Shown here one piece after another: positions 9,222 to 17,347 of a DNA stretch of 64,000 bases (the stretch's first letter is position 1; each line of letters begins with the position of its first letter). The position numbers were made by a program, and so were the translations under genes. The notes under the pieces are model-generated. The model did not search any database. It was not told where the DNA came from and saw only the letters and a list, made by a program, of their open reading frames with translations. Origin of the DNA: Amycolatopsis sp. A133 (GTDB taxonomy: Bacteria; Actinomycetota; Actinomycetes; Mycobacteriales; Pseudonocardiaceae). The stretch spans positions 62,001 to 126,000 of the forward strand of contig NZ_JAVHJU010000008.1 of NCBI RefSeq assembly GCF_031082405.1. The letters run 5' to 3'.

Positions 9222-10175
9222 TCAGGACAGCACGTACACGTGCCATTCGTCTTCGACGCGATATCCGCACCGCTCGTAAACACCCAGCGCGCGGTGCGCA
9301 TTGTCGACGTCGACGTTCAGGGCCGACCGGTCGAATCCCGCGGCCTTCGCCGCCAGGAGAGTGTGCCCGAGCAACCCCGATGCGACTCCGCGGCCGCGCA
9401 GTGCCGTCCGGGTTCCCACCCAGGTGGCGTAGTGCTCGCGGATGCCCGTCGCCTCGGTTTCGGACGCGTAGTGGTGGCTCAGCACGAAGGCGAGCACCTT
9501 GTCGCCGTCCAGCACGAGGAACGACAGGTCCGGGCGGAAGTCCTTCGAGCCCGTCACGAGGTGGTGCCAGGCGTCGGGCTCGTACACCGTGCTGCCCCAG
9601 TGGCCGGCGAAAGTGTCGTTGCGGGCGTCGAGGGCGGCGAGGTCGTACTTCGGGTCGAACGGCACCGCCTCGAAACCGTCGGGCAGCGGGGGCTGCGGCG
9701 GCAGGTCGGCGAGGCCGACGCGCATGTTCACCATCGTCCGGCCGACCGTGTACCCCGCGCGGGTGAGGACGCCGGCGATCCAGCGCTCGTTCTGGTGACT
9801 GCCGTGGTGCAGTTCGAGGGGCGCGCCCGGGAAGGCGCGCTCGTGGACCTCGCGGCTCGTCCGCGCGAACCACTCGACCAGGTGACCCCCGACGGCGTCG
9901 CTGCGGTGGTCCGGGTGCACGACCGACTGGAGCCGGATCATGTGCACCGGGTCGGCGGCGGCGCGGCGGAGGATCAAGCCGTAGCCGGCCAGCCGGTCGC
10001 CCGCCCAGGCGCCGATGGTGGCGCGGGCCAGGTCGACGTTGGGGGCGGCCAGCTCGTCGCGGAGGTCATCCGCGCTGAAGTGCTCACCCGTCCGGTCGAC
10101 TTCCTCGGCCGCCGCGTAGAGCCGGGCGAGGGCGGGAGCGTCGTCCAGAGTCAACGGGCGCCAGGTCAGGTCCAT
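9222..10175 (-). CDS. Tandem-GNAT acetyltransferase
   Basis: A 317-residue protein with two GNAT folds. The N-terminal half is degenerate (LQSVVHPDHRSDAVGGHLVEWF, ~85-106). The C-terminal half keeps the acetyl-CoA loop, GTRTALRGRGVASGLLGHTL (~255-274), and ends ALGVYERCGYR. The layout resembles mycothiol synthase (MshD) and related two-domain enzymes, but similarity is not specific enough to assign that role. ATG at 10175 opens MDLTWRPLTLDD. Confidence 0.85.
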   Translation of the reverse strand: MDLTWRPLTLDDAPALARLYAAAEEVDRTGEHFSADDLRDELAAPNVDLARATIGAWAGDRLAGYGLILRRAAADPVHMIRLQSVVHPDHRSDAVGGHLVEWFARTSREVHERAFPGAPLELHHGSHQNERWIAGVLTRAGYTVGRTMVNMRVGLADLPPQPPLPDGFEAVPFDPKYDLAALDARNDTFAGHWGSTVYEPDAWHHLVTGSKDFRPDLSFLVLDGDKVLAFVLSHHYASETEATGIREHYATWVGTRTALRGRGVASGLLGHTLLAAKAAGFDRSALNVDVDNAHRALGVYERCGYRVEDEWHVYVLS

Positions 10176-10316
10176 GCCCGGAGGCTAGGCCGGACGGCGG
10201 CGTCCGTGCACCCCGATTTACCGGGCCGCCGCAGGTACGCGGACCCGGCCGGAACCGGCCCCTTCCGTCGTGGCTGCCGTCCGGATCGGCGACGATCGGC
10301 GCAGTACGCTCGGGGC

Positions 10317-11063
10317 GTGCTGGTGCTCCTCCCCCCTTCCGAGACCAAGGCCGACGGCGGCCGCGGCGGCCCGCTCGACCTCGGCGCGCTGTCGTTCCCC
10401 GAGCTGAACCCGACGCGCGCGAAGCTCGCCGACGCGCTGGCCGAGCTGGCCGCCGACGTCCCCGCCAGCATCGCGGCCCTGGGCCTCACCGAGCGCCAGG
10501 CCGGGGAGGTGGCGCGCAACGCGGAGCTGTGGACGTCCCCGACGATGCCGGCGCTGCGCCGCTACACCGGCGTCCTCTACGACGCGCTGGACGTGAAGAG
10601 CTTCACGAGGGCCGGCCTGGAGAAGGCCCACCGGCGGCTGGCGGTGACGTCGTCGCTGTTCGGCGTGGTCTCGGCCACCGACCCAATCCCGGCGTACCGG
10701 CTCTCGGGTGGGAACTCGCTGCCGTCGCTGGGTACCGTCCGCGGATTATGGAAGCCGGTCCTGGAGCCGGTGCTGCAGGCGGTCGAGGGCCTGGTCGTCG
10801 ATCTGCGCTCGGGCACGTACTCGGCGTTCGCGAGGTTGCGCCCGGACGCGGTGACGGTCCGGGTCGTCACCGAAAACGCCCGCGGCGAGCGTGTGACGGT
10901 GAGCCACTTCAACAAGGCGTACAAGGGCCGCTTGGCGCACGTGCTGGCGGCCACCCGCGCCGAGCCGTCCACTGTGGACCAGCTGGCGAAGGTGATCACC
11001 AAGGCGGGCCTGGCGGTCGAGCGCACGGGCGAGCACGCCTTGGAGCTGATCACCGAGGGCTGA
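10317..11063 (+). CDS. yaaA: Peroxide stress protein YaaA (UPF0246)
   Basis: A 248-residue protein beginning VLVLLPPSETK, the family signature, and carrying the conserved FSATDPIPAYRLSG-like and SHFNKAYKG segments (~200-225). In E. coli YaaA lowers intracellular iron during peroxide stress and belongs to a DNA-binding fold family. GTG at 10317 is preceded by TACGCT (10305-10310) and six bases, a leaderless promoter. The 3' end overlaps the convergent oxidase gene by 14 bases. One RTCCRNTGTGGAC copy lies at 10967-10979. Confidence 0.93.
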   Translation: MLVLLPPSETKADGGRGGPLDLGALSFPELNPTRAKLADALAELAADVPASIAALGLTERQAGEVARNAELWTSPTMPALRRYTGVLYDALDVKSFTRAGLEKAHRRLAVTSSLFGVVSATDPIPAYRLSGGNSLPSLGTVRGLWKPVLEPVLQAVEGLVVDLRSGTYSAFARLRPDAVTVRVVTENARGERVTVSHFNKAYKGRLAHVLAATRAEPSTVDQLAKVITKAGLAVERTGEHALELITEG

Positions 11064-12138
11064 GGCCGCCGAACCGGTCCGGGGCGAACGGGCTCAGGTC
11101 GAAGCCCGGGTCCTCGCCCAGCGCGACCGCCGCCACCAGCTTCCCCGCGAACGGCGCGTTCGTCAGCCCGCCCGCGCCGAAGCCCGTCGACACCGCCAAG
11201 CCCGGCCGGAGCAACCCCAAGATGGGCAGGTCGTCCGGGGTGCCCGGGCGGAAGCCGACCCGGGTTTCCGCCAGCGTTGCGTCCGCCAGGCCCGGTGCCA
11301 CCGCCAGCGCGTTCTCCAGCACTTCGCGCTGCCCGGCCGCCGTGACGCGGTGGTCGAAGCCCGACTCCGCCTCGCGGGTTGCGCCCGCGACGACCCGGCC
11401 GCCGCCGAACGCCAGGAGGTAGTGGCTGCTGCGCGGCAGGACCACCGGCCACGCCGCCGTGTCCGTGTCCCGCAGGTCGAAGTGGCTGATCTGGCCGCGG
11501 TGCGGCGTCACCGGCAGGTCGATCCTCAGCGGCGCCAGCAGTTCCCGGCTCCACGCGCCGGCCGCCACCACGACGCTGTCCGCCTCGAGCGGACCTTCGG
11601 GGCCCGCCACCGTGCCGTCGGCGCGGAACGCGACTTCACCCTCGACGAACTTCGCGCCCCGGCGTCCGGCGGCCGAGAGCAGGGCGCGGCGCAGCAGGTG
11701 CCCGTCGACACGGCCGGCGCCGGTCAGGTGCACCGCGCCCAGCCCGGGCGCCAGCGCCGGGAACAGCTCGCGGGCCTGCGCCGGGTCGAGCCGCCGGACC
11801 TCGCCGACCTCCGGCGCGGCCGCCGCCCGGGACGTCAGCCGCTCGTGCGCCCCGGCCAGCTCGGCGTCGTCGGCCGAGACGATCATCCCGCCGACGACCT
11901 CGAACGACGAACCTTCGAGCTCCGCGGTGAACTCCCGGTAGTACCGGCCGGCGGCCGCGGCGAGCGGGTACAGCGCGTCTTCCCGGCGCGACGTCCAGGG
12001 GCTGACGATGCCGGCGCCGGCCTCGGTCGCCGTCCCCGGGCGCGCCGCGTCCACCACGACCACTTCCGCGCCGCGGCCCGCCAGGTGCCAGGCCGTTGCC
12101 GCGCCGCCGATCCCGCTGCCGATCACGAGCACTCGCAT
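11050..12138 (-). CDS. FAD-dependent D-amino-acid-oxidase-type oxidoreductase
   Basis: A 362-residue flavoprotein of the DAO family. The dinucleotide loop is VIGSGIGGAATAWHLAGRG (~4-22) and the C-terminal FAD contact is GFGAGGLTNAPFAGKL (~325-340). It would oxidise an amine or amino acid in the cytoplasm (D-amino-acid dehydrogenase or glycine-oxidase-like); the substrate is unknown. ATG at 12138 (MRVLVIGSG) has GGTGGGG upstream. The upstream reading to 12330 is an unsupported extension. Confidence 0.9.
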   Translation of the reverse strand: MRVLVIGSGIGGAATAWHLAGRGAEVVVVDAARPGTATEAGAGIVSPWTSRREDALYPLAAAAGRYYREFTAELEGSSFEVVGGMIVSADDAELAGAHERLTSRAAAAPEVGEVRRLDPAQARELFPALAPGLGAVHLTGAGRVDGHLLRRALLSAAGRRGAKFVEGEVAFRADGTVAGPEGPLEADSVVVAAGAWSRELLAPLRIDLPVTPHRGQISHFDLRDTDTAAWPVVLPRSSHYLLAFGGGRVVAGATREAESGFDHRVTAAGQREVLENALAVAPGLADATLAETRVGFRPGTPDDLPILGLLRPGLAVSTGFGAGGLTNAPFAGKLVAAVALGEDPGFDLSPFAPDRFGGLSPR

Positions 12139-12220
12139 GGTCCCCACCCTGCCCGATCTTGCCGCGCCCGGGCCAACGGGATGACCCGCCCGGACCCCCG
12201 CCGGTCGTATGCTGCGCGCC

Positions 12221-12775
12221 ATGCCGAGCCGTGCCGAGCGGTATTTCGCCCATCTCGACACCCTGACCGGGTCCTCCACGGCCCGGCTGCAGCCCATCCC
12301 GTCGACGCAGCCCGGGCTCGACGACGTCATCGCGTTCGTCTACGCCGACGAGCCCGAGCCGCGCTACCTGACGGGCGCGACCTACGGCCTTTCCCTGGCC
12401 GACCACCCGGACTGGCACGGCGTGCGACCGGAGCTGTGGATCAGCGTCCGGTCCGACGACCCGGTCTGGGCGCTGGCGATCGGCTACCTCGCCGAGCAGC
12501 TGCGCGGCACCTGCCCGTTCGTCTACGGCGACACCATCGACTTCGGGCAGCCGATCGCCCCGGAATCGGCGATGACGGCGTTCGCCGTTTCGGCCCCCGC
12601 GGGCCTCGACGCGCACCAGTACACGCTGATCGACGTCGGCGGCGCGCCGATCAGCATCGCCGGCTGCTACCCGGTGCACGACACCGAGCGCAAGTACATC
12701 CGCGAGCACGGCATCGACGCGTTTTGGCAGCTGGACTGGGACCTCTACGACGTGCGTCGCGCCCCGGTGGTCTAG
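12221..12775 (+). CDS. Suppressor-of-fused (SUFU) domain protein
   Basis: A 184-residue protein matching the bacterial SUFU domain: an acidic N-terminal half with ATYGLSLADHP, PELWISVRSDDPVWA, and a C-terminal LIDVGGAPISIAGCYPVHDTER. Bacterial SUFU-domain proteins are often predicted immunity proteins in polymorphic toxin loci, but no toxin gene is visible next to it. The start is supported by TATGCT (12208-12213) seven bases before the ATG, a leaderless layout. Confidence 0.82.
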   Translation: MPSRAERYFAHLDTLTGSSTARLQPIPSTQPGLDDVIAFVYADEPEPRYLTGATYGLSLADHPDWHGVRPELWISVRSDDPVWALAIGYLAEQLRGTCPFVYGDTIDFGQPIAPESAMTAFAVSAPAGLDAHQYTLIDVGGAPISIAGCYPVHDTERKYIREHGIDAFWQLDWDLYDVRRAPVV

Positions 12776-12945
12776 GGCTGCTCGTCCACGGCGCCTGGCA
12801 CGGCCTGCAGGCCAGGGACCGGCTTTCCCGCTCGCGAAGGCGATCGAGAGCGGTGCCGCGTCGGTTTCCGGCGATCGCGGGGCGTTGCGCCGGCTCCAGC
12901 GCCTGTTCCGCCTGCCGTCGCCCCGGGACCGCACGGCCTGAGCGT
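12776..12945 (+). pseudogene. Possible remnants of decayed genes
   Basis: Directly after the SUFU stop, one frame reads LLVHGAWHG, the opening strand and oxyanion motif of alpha/beta hydrolases. After a frame change, another frame reads AKAIESGAASVSGD and runs to a stop at 12939-12941, resembling the C-terminal end of SCP2- or alkylsulfatase-type domains. Neither piece is long enough to be a gene. Chance coding potential in high-GC DNA is an alternative explanation. Confidence 0.25.
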
Positions 12946-13797
12946 TCAGTCCCGGTACGCGGCCAGCGCGATCCGGGCGAACGAGCGGATCAGCGGCGTC
13001 TCGTCGCTTTCCCGCCACGCGACGACCACCGGGTTCGGTGCCATGCCGGTCAACGGCACCACGACCAGTTCGCCCGGCGGCCGGTGCCCGAGCGGCATCA
13101 GCCCGACCGTGCCGTTCCAGAGGACGGCCTGCAGGCATTCGTGCACCGCGCGCACGACCGGCCCTTCGCGGGCTTCGCCGGCGTGCCAGTACGCCTGCCA
13201 GCGCGGGTCGGTGCCGTCGGGGAACCGGAACCAGCGCCGTCCGGCCAGGTCGGCGAGCGCGAGGTGAGCGCGGCCGGCCAGCGGGTCGTCGGCGCGCAGC
13301 ACCGCGCCCACCGGGTCGGCGCGCAGCTCGTGCACGGCCAGGCCGGTCTCGTCGAACGGCCCGCGGGTCAGTGCGACGTCGACCAGCCCGGCGCGCAGCC
13401 CGCACGTCGGGTCGGTCAGGTCGGCGTCGCGGACGCGGACCTCGACGCCCGGGTGCTGCCGCCGGTACGCGTCGGCGAGCCGCGTCGCACCCGGGTCGGC
13501 GCCGTCGCCGAGGATGCCGACGGTGAGGGTCGGCGCACCCGCCGCCGTGGCCACGCGGGCGCGGGCCCGGTCGGCTTGGTCGAGCAGCGCCCGCGCCTCG
13601 GCCAGCAGCGCCGCCCCCGCCGGAGTGAGCGTGACGCCCGCGGCGGAGCGCAGCAGCAGGACGGCCCCGACGTCGGTTTCCAGCTGCTTGATCGCCCGGC
13701 TCAGCGGCGGCTGGCTCATGTGCAGCCGCGCCGCGGCCCGGCCGAAGTGGAGTTCCTCGGCGACGGCGACGAAGTACCGCAGCGTGCGCAGCTCCAT
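12946..13797 (-). CDS. LysR-family transcriptional regulator
   Basis: A 283-residue LTTR. The N-terminal winged helix-turn-helix (~1-60) reads LRYFVAVAEELHFGRAAARL and SQPPLSRAIKQLE. The effector-binding domain follows from ~90. It is divergent from the metallo-hydrolase gene with 82 bases between starts, the classical arrangement for an LTTR and its target; control of that gene is inference. Confidence 0.93.
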   Translation of the reverse strand: MELRTLRYFVAVAEELHFGRAAARLHMSQPPLSRAIKQLETDVGAVLLLRSAAGVTLTPAGAALLAEARALLDQADRARARVATAAGAPTLTVGILGDGADPGATRLADAYRRQHPGVEVRVRDADLTDPTCGLRAGLVDVALTRGPFDETGLAVHELRADPVGAVLRADDPLAGRAHLALADLAGRRWFRFPDGTDPRWQAYWHAGEAREGPVVRAVHECLQAVLWNGTVGLMPLGHRPPGELVVVPLTGMAPNPVVVAWRESDETPLIRSFARIALAAYRD

Positions 13798-13879
13798 GAC
13801 CGGCGACGATATTCGCCCGGTATCGGCGCCACCGAACCGGTCTTGGACGGCCGCACCCGCGCGGCGGTGGAATCGGGGC

Positions 13880-14764
13880 ATGACCGAACTGACCGATCCC
13901 GCCGTGCACGTCTCCGGTGCCCGGGAGATCGCCTCCGACCTGCTGGTGATCCCCAACGACCACGTCGACCTGGTGCCCAACATCGGCGTCGTCGGCGGCA
14001 CCGAGGCCGTCCTGGTCGTCGACACGGGCATCGGCACCGCCAACGCGGCGAAGGTGCTCGCCTTCGCGCGGGAGGTGGCGAACGGCCGCCGCCTGTACCT
14101 GACCACGACGCACTTCCACCCCGAGCACGCGTTCGGCGCGCAGGTGTTCGCCGGCGAGGCCACCTACCTGGTCAACCGCAGCCAGGCCGAGGACCTCGCC
14201 ACGAAGGGCCCGGGCTACCTGGAGATGTTCCGCGGCCTCGGCGAGACGATCGCCCGCCGCCTCGACGGCGTCCGCGTGCCCACGCCCGACGAGGTCTACG
14301 ACGACGGGCACACGCTCGACCTCGGCGGCCGGACCGTCCGGCTGCGCCCCACCGGCCGCGGCCACACGAAGGGTGACCAGGTCGTCGAGGTGCCGGACGC
14401 CGGCGTGCTGTTCACCGGCGACCTGGCCGAGACCGGGCAGTTCGCCATCCTCCCGTGGTTCCCGCCGCACGACACGGACGTCTCGGGCCTCGGCTGGCTC
14501 GCCGTGCTGGACCGGCTGGTGGCCACCGAGCCCCGCGTGGTCGTCCCGGGGCACGGCGACGTCGGCGGCCTGCCGGTGCTCACCGACGTCCGCGACTACC
14601 TGCGCGAACTCCGCGACGAGACGTGGCGGCGCCGGGACTCCGCGATGGACCGGGAGCAGCTCGTCGGGGAGGTCCGGGCGGTGCTCGTCGGACGCCATCC
14701 GGAGTGGGCGGGCCGGGAGTGGATCGAGCCGGGCGTCGGCTGCCTCTGCGCCGAGCACGCCTGA
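13880..14764 (+). CDS. Metallo-beta-lactamase-fold hydrolase
   Basis: A 294-residue MBL-fold protein. The metal motif reads THFHPEH (~74-80), so the usual HxHxDH aspartate is glutamate. Later ligands are seen in GRGHTKGD (~161) and VPGHGD (~220). A Cys pair near the C-terminus (GCLC) is unusual. ATG at 13880 opens MTELTDPAVHVSG. It is divergent from a LysR gene that probably regulates it. The substrate is unknown. Confidence 0.88.
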   Translation: MTELTDPAVHVSGAREIASDLLVIPNDHVDLVPNIGVVGGTEAVLVVDTGIGTANAAKVLAFAREVANGRRLYLTTTHFHPEHAFGAQVFAGEATYLVNRSQAEDLATKGPGYLEMFRGLGETIARRLDGVRVPTPDEVYDDGHTLDLGGRTVRLRPTGRGHTKGDQVVEVPDAGVLFTGDLAETGQFAILPWFPPHDTDVSGLGWLAVLDRLVATEPRVVVPGHGDVGGLPVLTDVRDYLRELRDETWRRRDSAMDREQLVGEVRAVLVGRHPEWAGREWIEPGVGCLCAEHA

Positions 14765-14859
14765 CCGCCCTTCCGGTCGGTGCGAACGGCTCCCGCTGTT
14801 ACATAGGATGGGCGACCGGCGACTCACGGTGCGGTGGCAGCCGAGCGAAGGAGCCTGTC

Positions 14860-15312
14860 GTGGTGGGTGTGGAGATCGTGATCGGGGCGCTCATCGCCTG
14901 GGCCGTGGGCAAGGCCCGGCAGGCGGGCAAAGCGCTCGACGGGCTCGCGGACGAGGTGGTGGACGCGGGCGCGGCGAAGGTCAGGGACGTCGTGCTGGCG
15001 AAACTCGGCGACGACTCCGCCGTGCGCAAGCTGACGGAGGAAGCGGCCGAGACCGGCGAAGTGAGCGAACGGACCCGGACGCGCGTGGCGCTGGCGGTCG
15101 AAGACGCGGCCGACGAAGACGAGCAGTTCGCCGCGGCACTGGAAGCCGCGCTGGCCGAAGCGAGCCGGCCCGGCGGAGTGGTGGCCGCGCACGGCGGAAT
15201 CGCGGTGTCGGGCACCGCGCACGCCCACGACCAGGGGATCGCGATCGGCGCCGTCGGCCGCGACGTGACCTTCGGGCAGCCGCGGGACCCTCAGGCGCCG
15301 GACCGGGCGTAG
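14860..15312 (+). CDS. Small protein with hydrophobic N-terminus and glycine-rich GxAIGxxGRDVxFG tail, function unknown
   Basis: A 150-residue protein. Residues ~2-18 (GVEIVIGALIAWAVGKA) are a hydrophobic helix, ~19-105 are acidic and helical, and the tail after ~107 is glycine-rich and contains GIAIGAVGRDVTFG. That kind of tail (GVAIG..GGDVTIG) recurs in proteins associated with NACHT, caspase or other STAND conflict systems in actinomycetes; I recognise the pattern but cannot name a domain. GTG at 14860 is chosen because GAAGGAG (14847-14853) lies six bases upstream. Confidence 0.7.
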   Translation: MVGVEIVIGALIAWAVGKARQAGKALDGLADEVVDAGAAKVRDVVLAKLGDDSAVRKLTEEAAETGEVSERTRTRVALAVEDAADEDEQFAAALEAALAEASRPGGVVAAHGGIAVSGTAHAHDQGIAIGAVGRDVTFGQPRDPQAPDRA

Positions 15313-15480
15313 CGCCACCCGCGACCGGGCTCCCCACCACCGGGCCGGGACGGAACGCGTCCGCGGGCGGGGTGGCCTTCGCGGTGGTCGAAACCGTCAA
15401 CGTCGACCCCGAGACCACCCCGGGGCCGGCCGCGGTGCACCTGCATGGGGCAGCGCACCGGCCAACCGGTTCCGGGAAAC

Positions 15481-15525
15481 CCGCCTGTCCCGCAAAACAG
15501 TGGCACCGAATCACGGGACAGGCGG
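15481..15525. terminator. Bidirectional hairpin terminator
   Basis: A perfect 12-base inverted repeat, CCGCCTGTCCCG (15481-15492) and CGGGACAGGCGG (15514-15525), with a 21-base loop. It lies between two convergent genes, 10 bases from the stop of the oxidoreductase gene. The preceding stretch 15313-15480 holds no gene that I can support. Confidence 0.75.
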
Positions 15526-15535
15526 CCGTTCCGGA

Positions 15536-17074
15536 TCAGCCGGGCCGGACACCCAGCACCGCCATCGCCGCGTTGTGGCCGGGGATGCCGCTGACACCAC
15601 CTCCCCTCGCGGCTCCCGCGCCACAAAGCAGGACGCGTTCGTGCGCCGTCTCGACGCCCCAGCGGCCGGCCTGGGCCGGATCCGTTGCGTACGGCCACGA
15701 CAGGTCCCGGTGGAAGATGTGCCCCGCCGGAAGGCCCAGCTCGGCTTCCAGGTCGAGCGGGGTCTTCGCCTCCACACAGGGCCTGCCGTCCGGCGCGGTC
15801 AGCAGGCAGTCCTCGATCGGCTCGGCCAGCACGCTGTTCAGCGAAGCCAGCGTCGCGCGCAACGCCACTTCGCGTGCCTCTTCGTTGCGCCCCTCGAAGA
15901 GGCGGGCCGGCATGTGCAGGCCGAACAAGGTGAGGGTGTGCGTGCCGGCCGCGCGTTCGGCCGCGCCGAGGATCGACGGATCCGTCAACGAGTGGCAATA
16001 GATTTCGCAGGGCGGCAGCGTGGGGATCCTGCCCGCCGCCGCCTCGCGGTACGCCGCCTCCAGCTGTGTGAAGGTCTCGTTGACGTGGAAGGTGCCCCCG
16101 AACGCCTCGGCCGGATCGACGTCCGGGTCACGCAGCCTCGGCAGCCGCGTCAGCACCATGTTCACCTTCAGCTGCGCGCCTTCCGGGCGTTCCGCCGGTT
16201 CCTCGCCCAGCAACCTCGCGAGCGTCGCCGGCGCGACGTTCGCCAGGACGTGCCCGGCCCGGACGACGAGTTCGGTGTCGTCACGCCGGTAACGCACCTC
16301 GCCGTCCGGGTCGACCGAGAGCACTTCCGCACCGGTCATCAGGCGCGCGCCCGCCGCGGCGGCAGCCGCCGCGAGCGAACGGGTGACCGCGCCCATGCCG
16401 CCGACCGGGACGTCCCAGTCGCCGGTGCCGTTGCCGATCACGTGGTAGAGCAGGCACCGGTTCTGCCGCAGGTCCTCGCCGTCCGCCGGGGCGAACGTGC
16501 CGATCAGCGCGTCGGTGAGCACCACGCCGCGCACCGTGTCGTCGACGAACCACGATGTGAGCGCTTCGCCGATCGGCCGTTCGAACAGCAAGGACCACGC
16601 CTCGGCGTCGCCGACGCGTTCGCGGAAGTCCACTTCGGACAGGAGTGGTTCGGTGAGCGTCCCGAACGCGCGCCCGGCGACACGCTCGGTCAGCTCGTAG
16701 AACCGCTGCCAGGCCGAGAAGTCCGATGTGGACCCGGTGACCGCCCTAAACGACGACGCCGTCCGGACGGCGTCGTCGTTGTCGACAAGGAGACCGGTGC
16801 CGCCCGACGGGGTGTAGGACGACATCCGGCGCCGTCGCAGCTCCACGTCGAGGCCGAGGTCGGCCACGATCTTCTTCGGCAGCAGGCTGACCAGGTACGA
16901 GTAGCGCGAAAGCCGGACGTCCACGCCCTCGAACGCACGGAACGAGACGGCGGCGCCACCGGTCTCACCCCGTCGTTCGAGCACGAGCACCGACCGGCCC
17001 GCCCGCGCCAGGTACGCGGCCGCCACCAGGCCGTTGTGCCCGCCGCCGACGATCACCACGTCGTAGCTGTTCAT
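15536..17074 (-). CDS. FAD-dependent oxidoreductase of the phytoene dehydrogenase/CrtI-like family
   Basis: A 512-residue flavoprotein. The N-terminal dinucleotide loop is VVIVGGGHNGLVAAAYLARAG (~5-25). The C-terminal FAD contact reads LLCGAGAARGGGVSGIPGHNAA (~485-506). It belongs to the broad NAD(P)/FAD family that includes carotenoid desaturases and PYROXD2-like proteins. No carotenoid genes (crtB, crtE) are nearby, so a pigment role is not supported. One RTCCRNTGTGGAC copy lies within it (16721-16733) on the non-coding strand. Confidence 0.88.
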   Translation of the reverse strand: MNSYDVVIVGGGHNGLVAAAYLARAGRSVLVLERRGETGGAAVSFRAFEGVDVRLSRYSYLVSLLPKKIVADLGLDVELRRRRMSSYTPSGGTGLLVDNDDAVRTASSFRAVTGSTSDFSAWQRFYELTERVAGRAFGTLTEPLLSEVDFRERVGDAEAWSLLFERPIGEALTSWFVDDTVRGVVLTDALIGTFAPADGEDLRQNRCLLYHVIGNGTGDWDVPVGGMGAVTRSLAAAAAAAGARLMTGAEVLSVDPDGEVRYRRDDTELVVRAGHVLANVAPATLARLLGEEPAERPEGAQLKVNMVLTRLPRLRDPDVDPAEAFGGTFHVNETFTQLEAAYREAAAGRIPTLPPCEIYCHSLTDPSILGAAERAAGTHTLTLFGLHMPARLFEGRNEEAREVALRATLASLNSVLAEPIEDCLLTAPDGRPCVEAKTPLDLEAELGLPAGHIFHRDLSWPYATDPAQAGRWGVETAHERVLLCGAGAARGGGVSGIPGHNAAMAVLGVRPG

Positions 17075-17249
17075 CTGCCGCCCTTCTTCGTTCGGCCTGC
17101 CCGATCATCGTGACCACGGCGCCGGGCCGAATTCAAGGAAACGGCACGAATGGACCGTTCGCGCTATTCGGTTGCGCGGCGCCGGGCCGGTCCGGCAAGC
17201 TGGGCGCAGCCGGCAGGGAGCCGGTGGATGAGAACGGGAGGTGCCTGTC

Positions 17250-17303
17250 GTGATGACTGTCCGGGCCCTTTCGCGCCCTCACCCACCCGCCCCCCGAGGC
17301 TGA
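17250..17303 (+). CDS. Candidate 17-residue leader peptide upstream of the RIO kinase gene
   Basis: A short open frame starting GTG ATG at 17250/17253 and ending TGA at 17301-17303, preceded by GGGAGG at 17236-17241. The peptide ends ALSRPHPPAPRG, rich in proline and arginine. It stops 44 bases before the kinase start. Such a frame could control downstream translation or transcription by ribosome stalling. The rest of 17075-17347 shows nothing else that I can support. Confidence 0.35.
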   Translation: MMTVRALSRPHPPAPRG

Positions 17304-17347
17304 CCACGCGCCCGGTGGGGCATCCCTGACCTAGGAGCAACCCACCA

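Noticed and set aside
11350..14827. Very long open frames of about 1000 codons on both strands across several real genes
   Set aside because: They are antisense or out-of-frame shadows produced by high GC at third codon positions. The genes called here have recognised domains, plausible starts and tight packing.
15536..17074. Carotenoid biosynthesis gene (crtI)
   Set aside because: The fold matches, but no crtB, crtE or crtY neighbours exist and the family is functionally broad.
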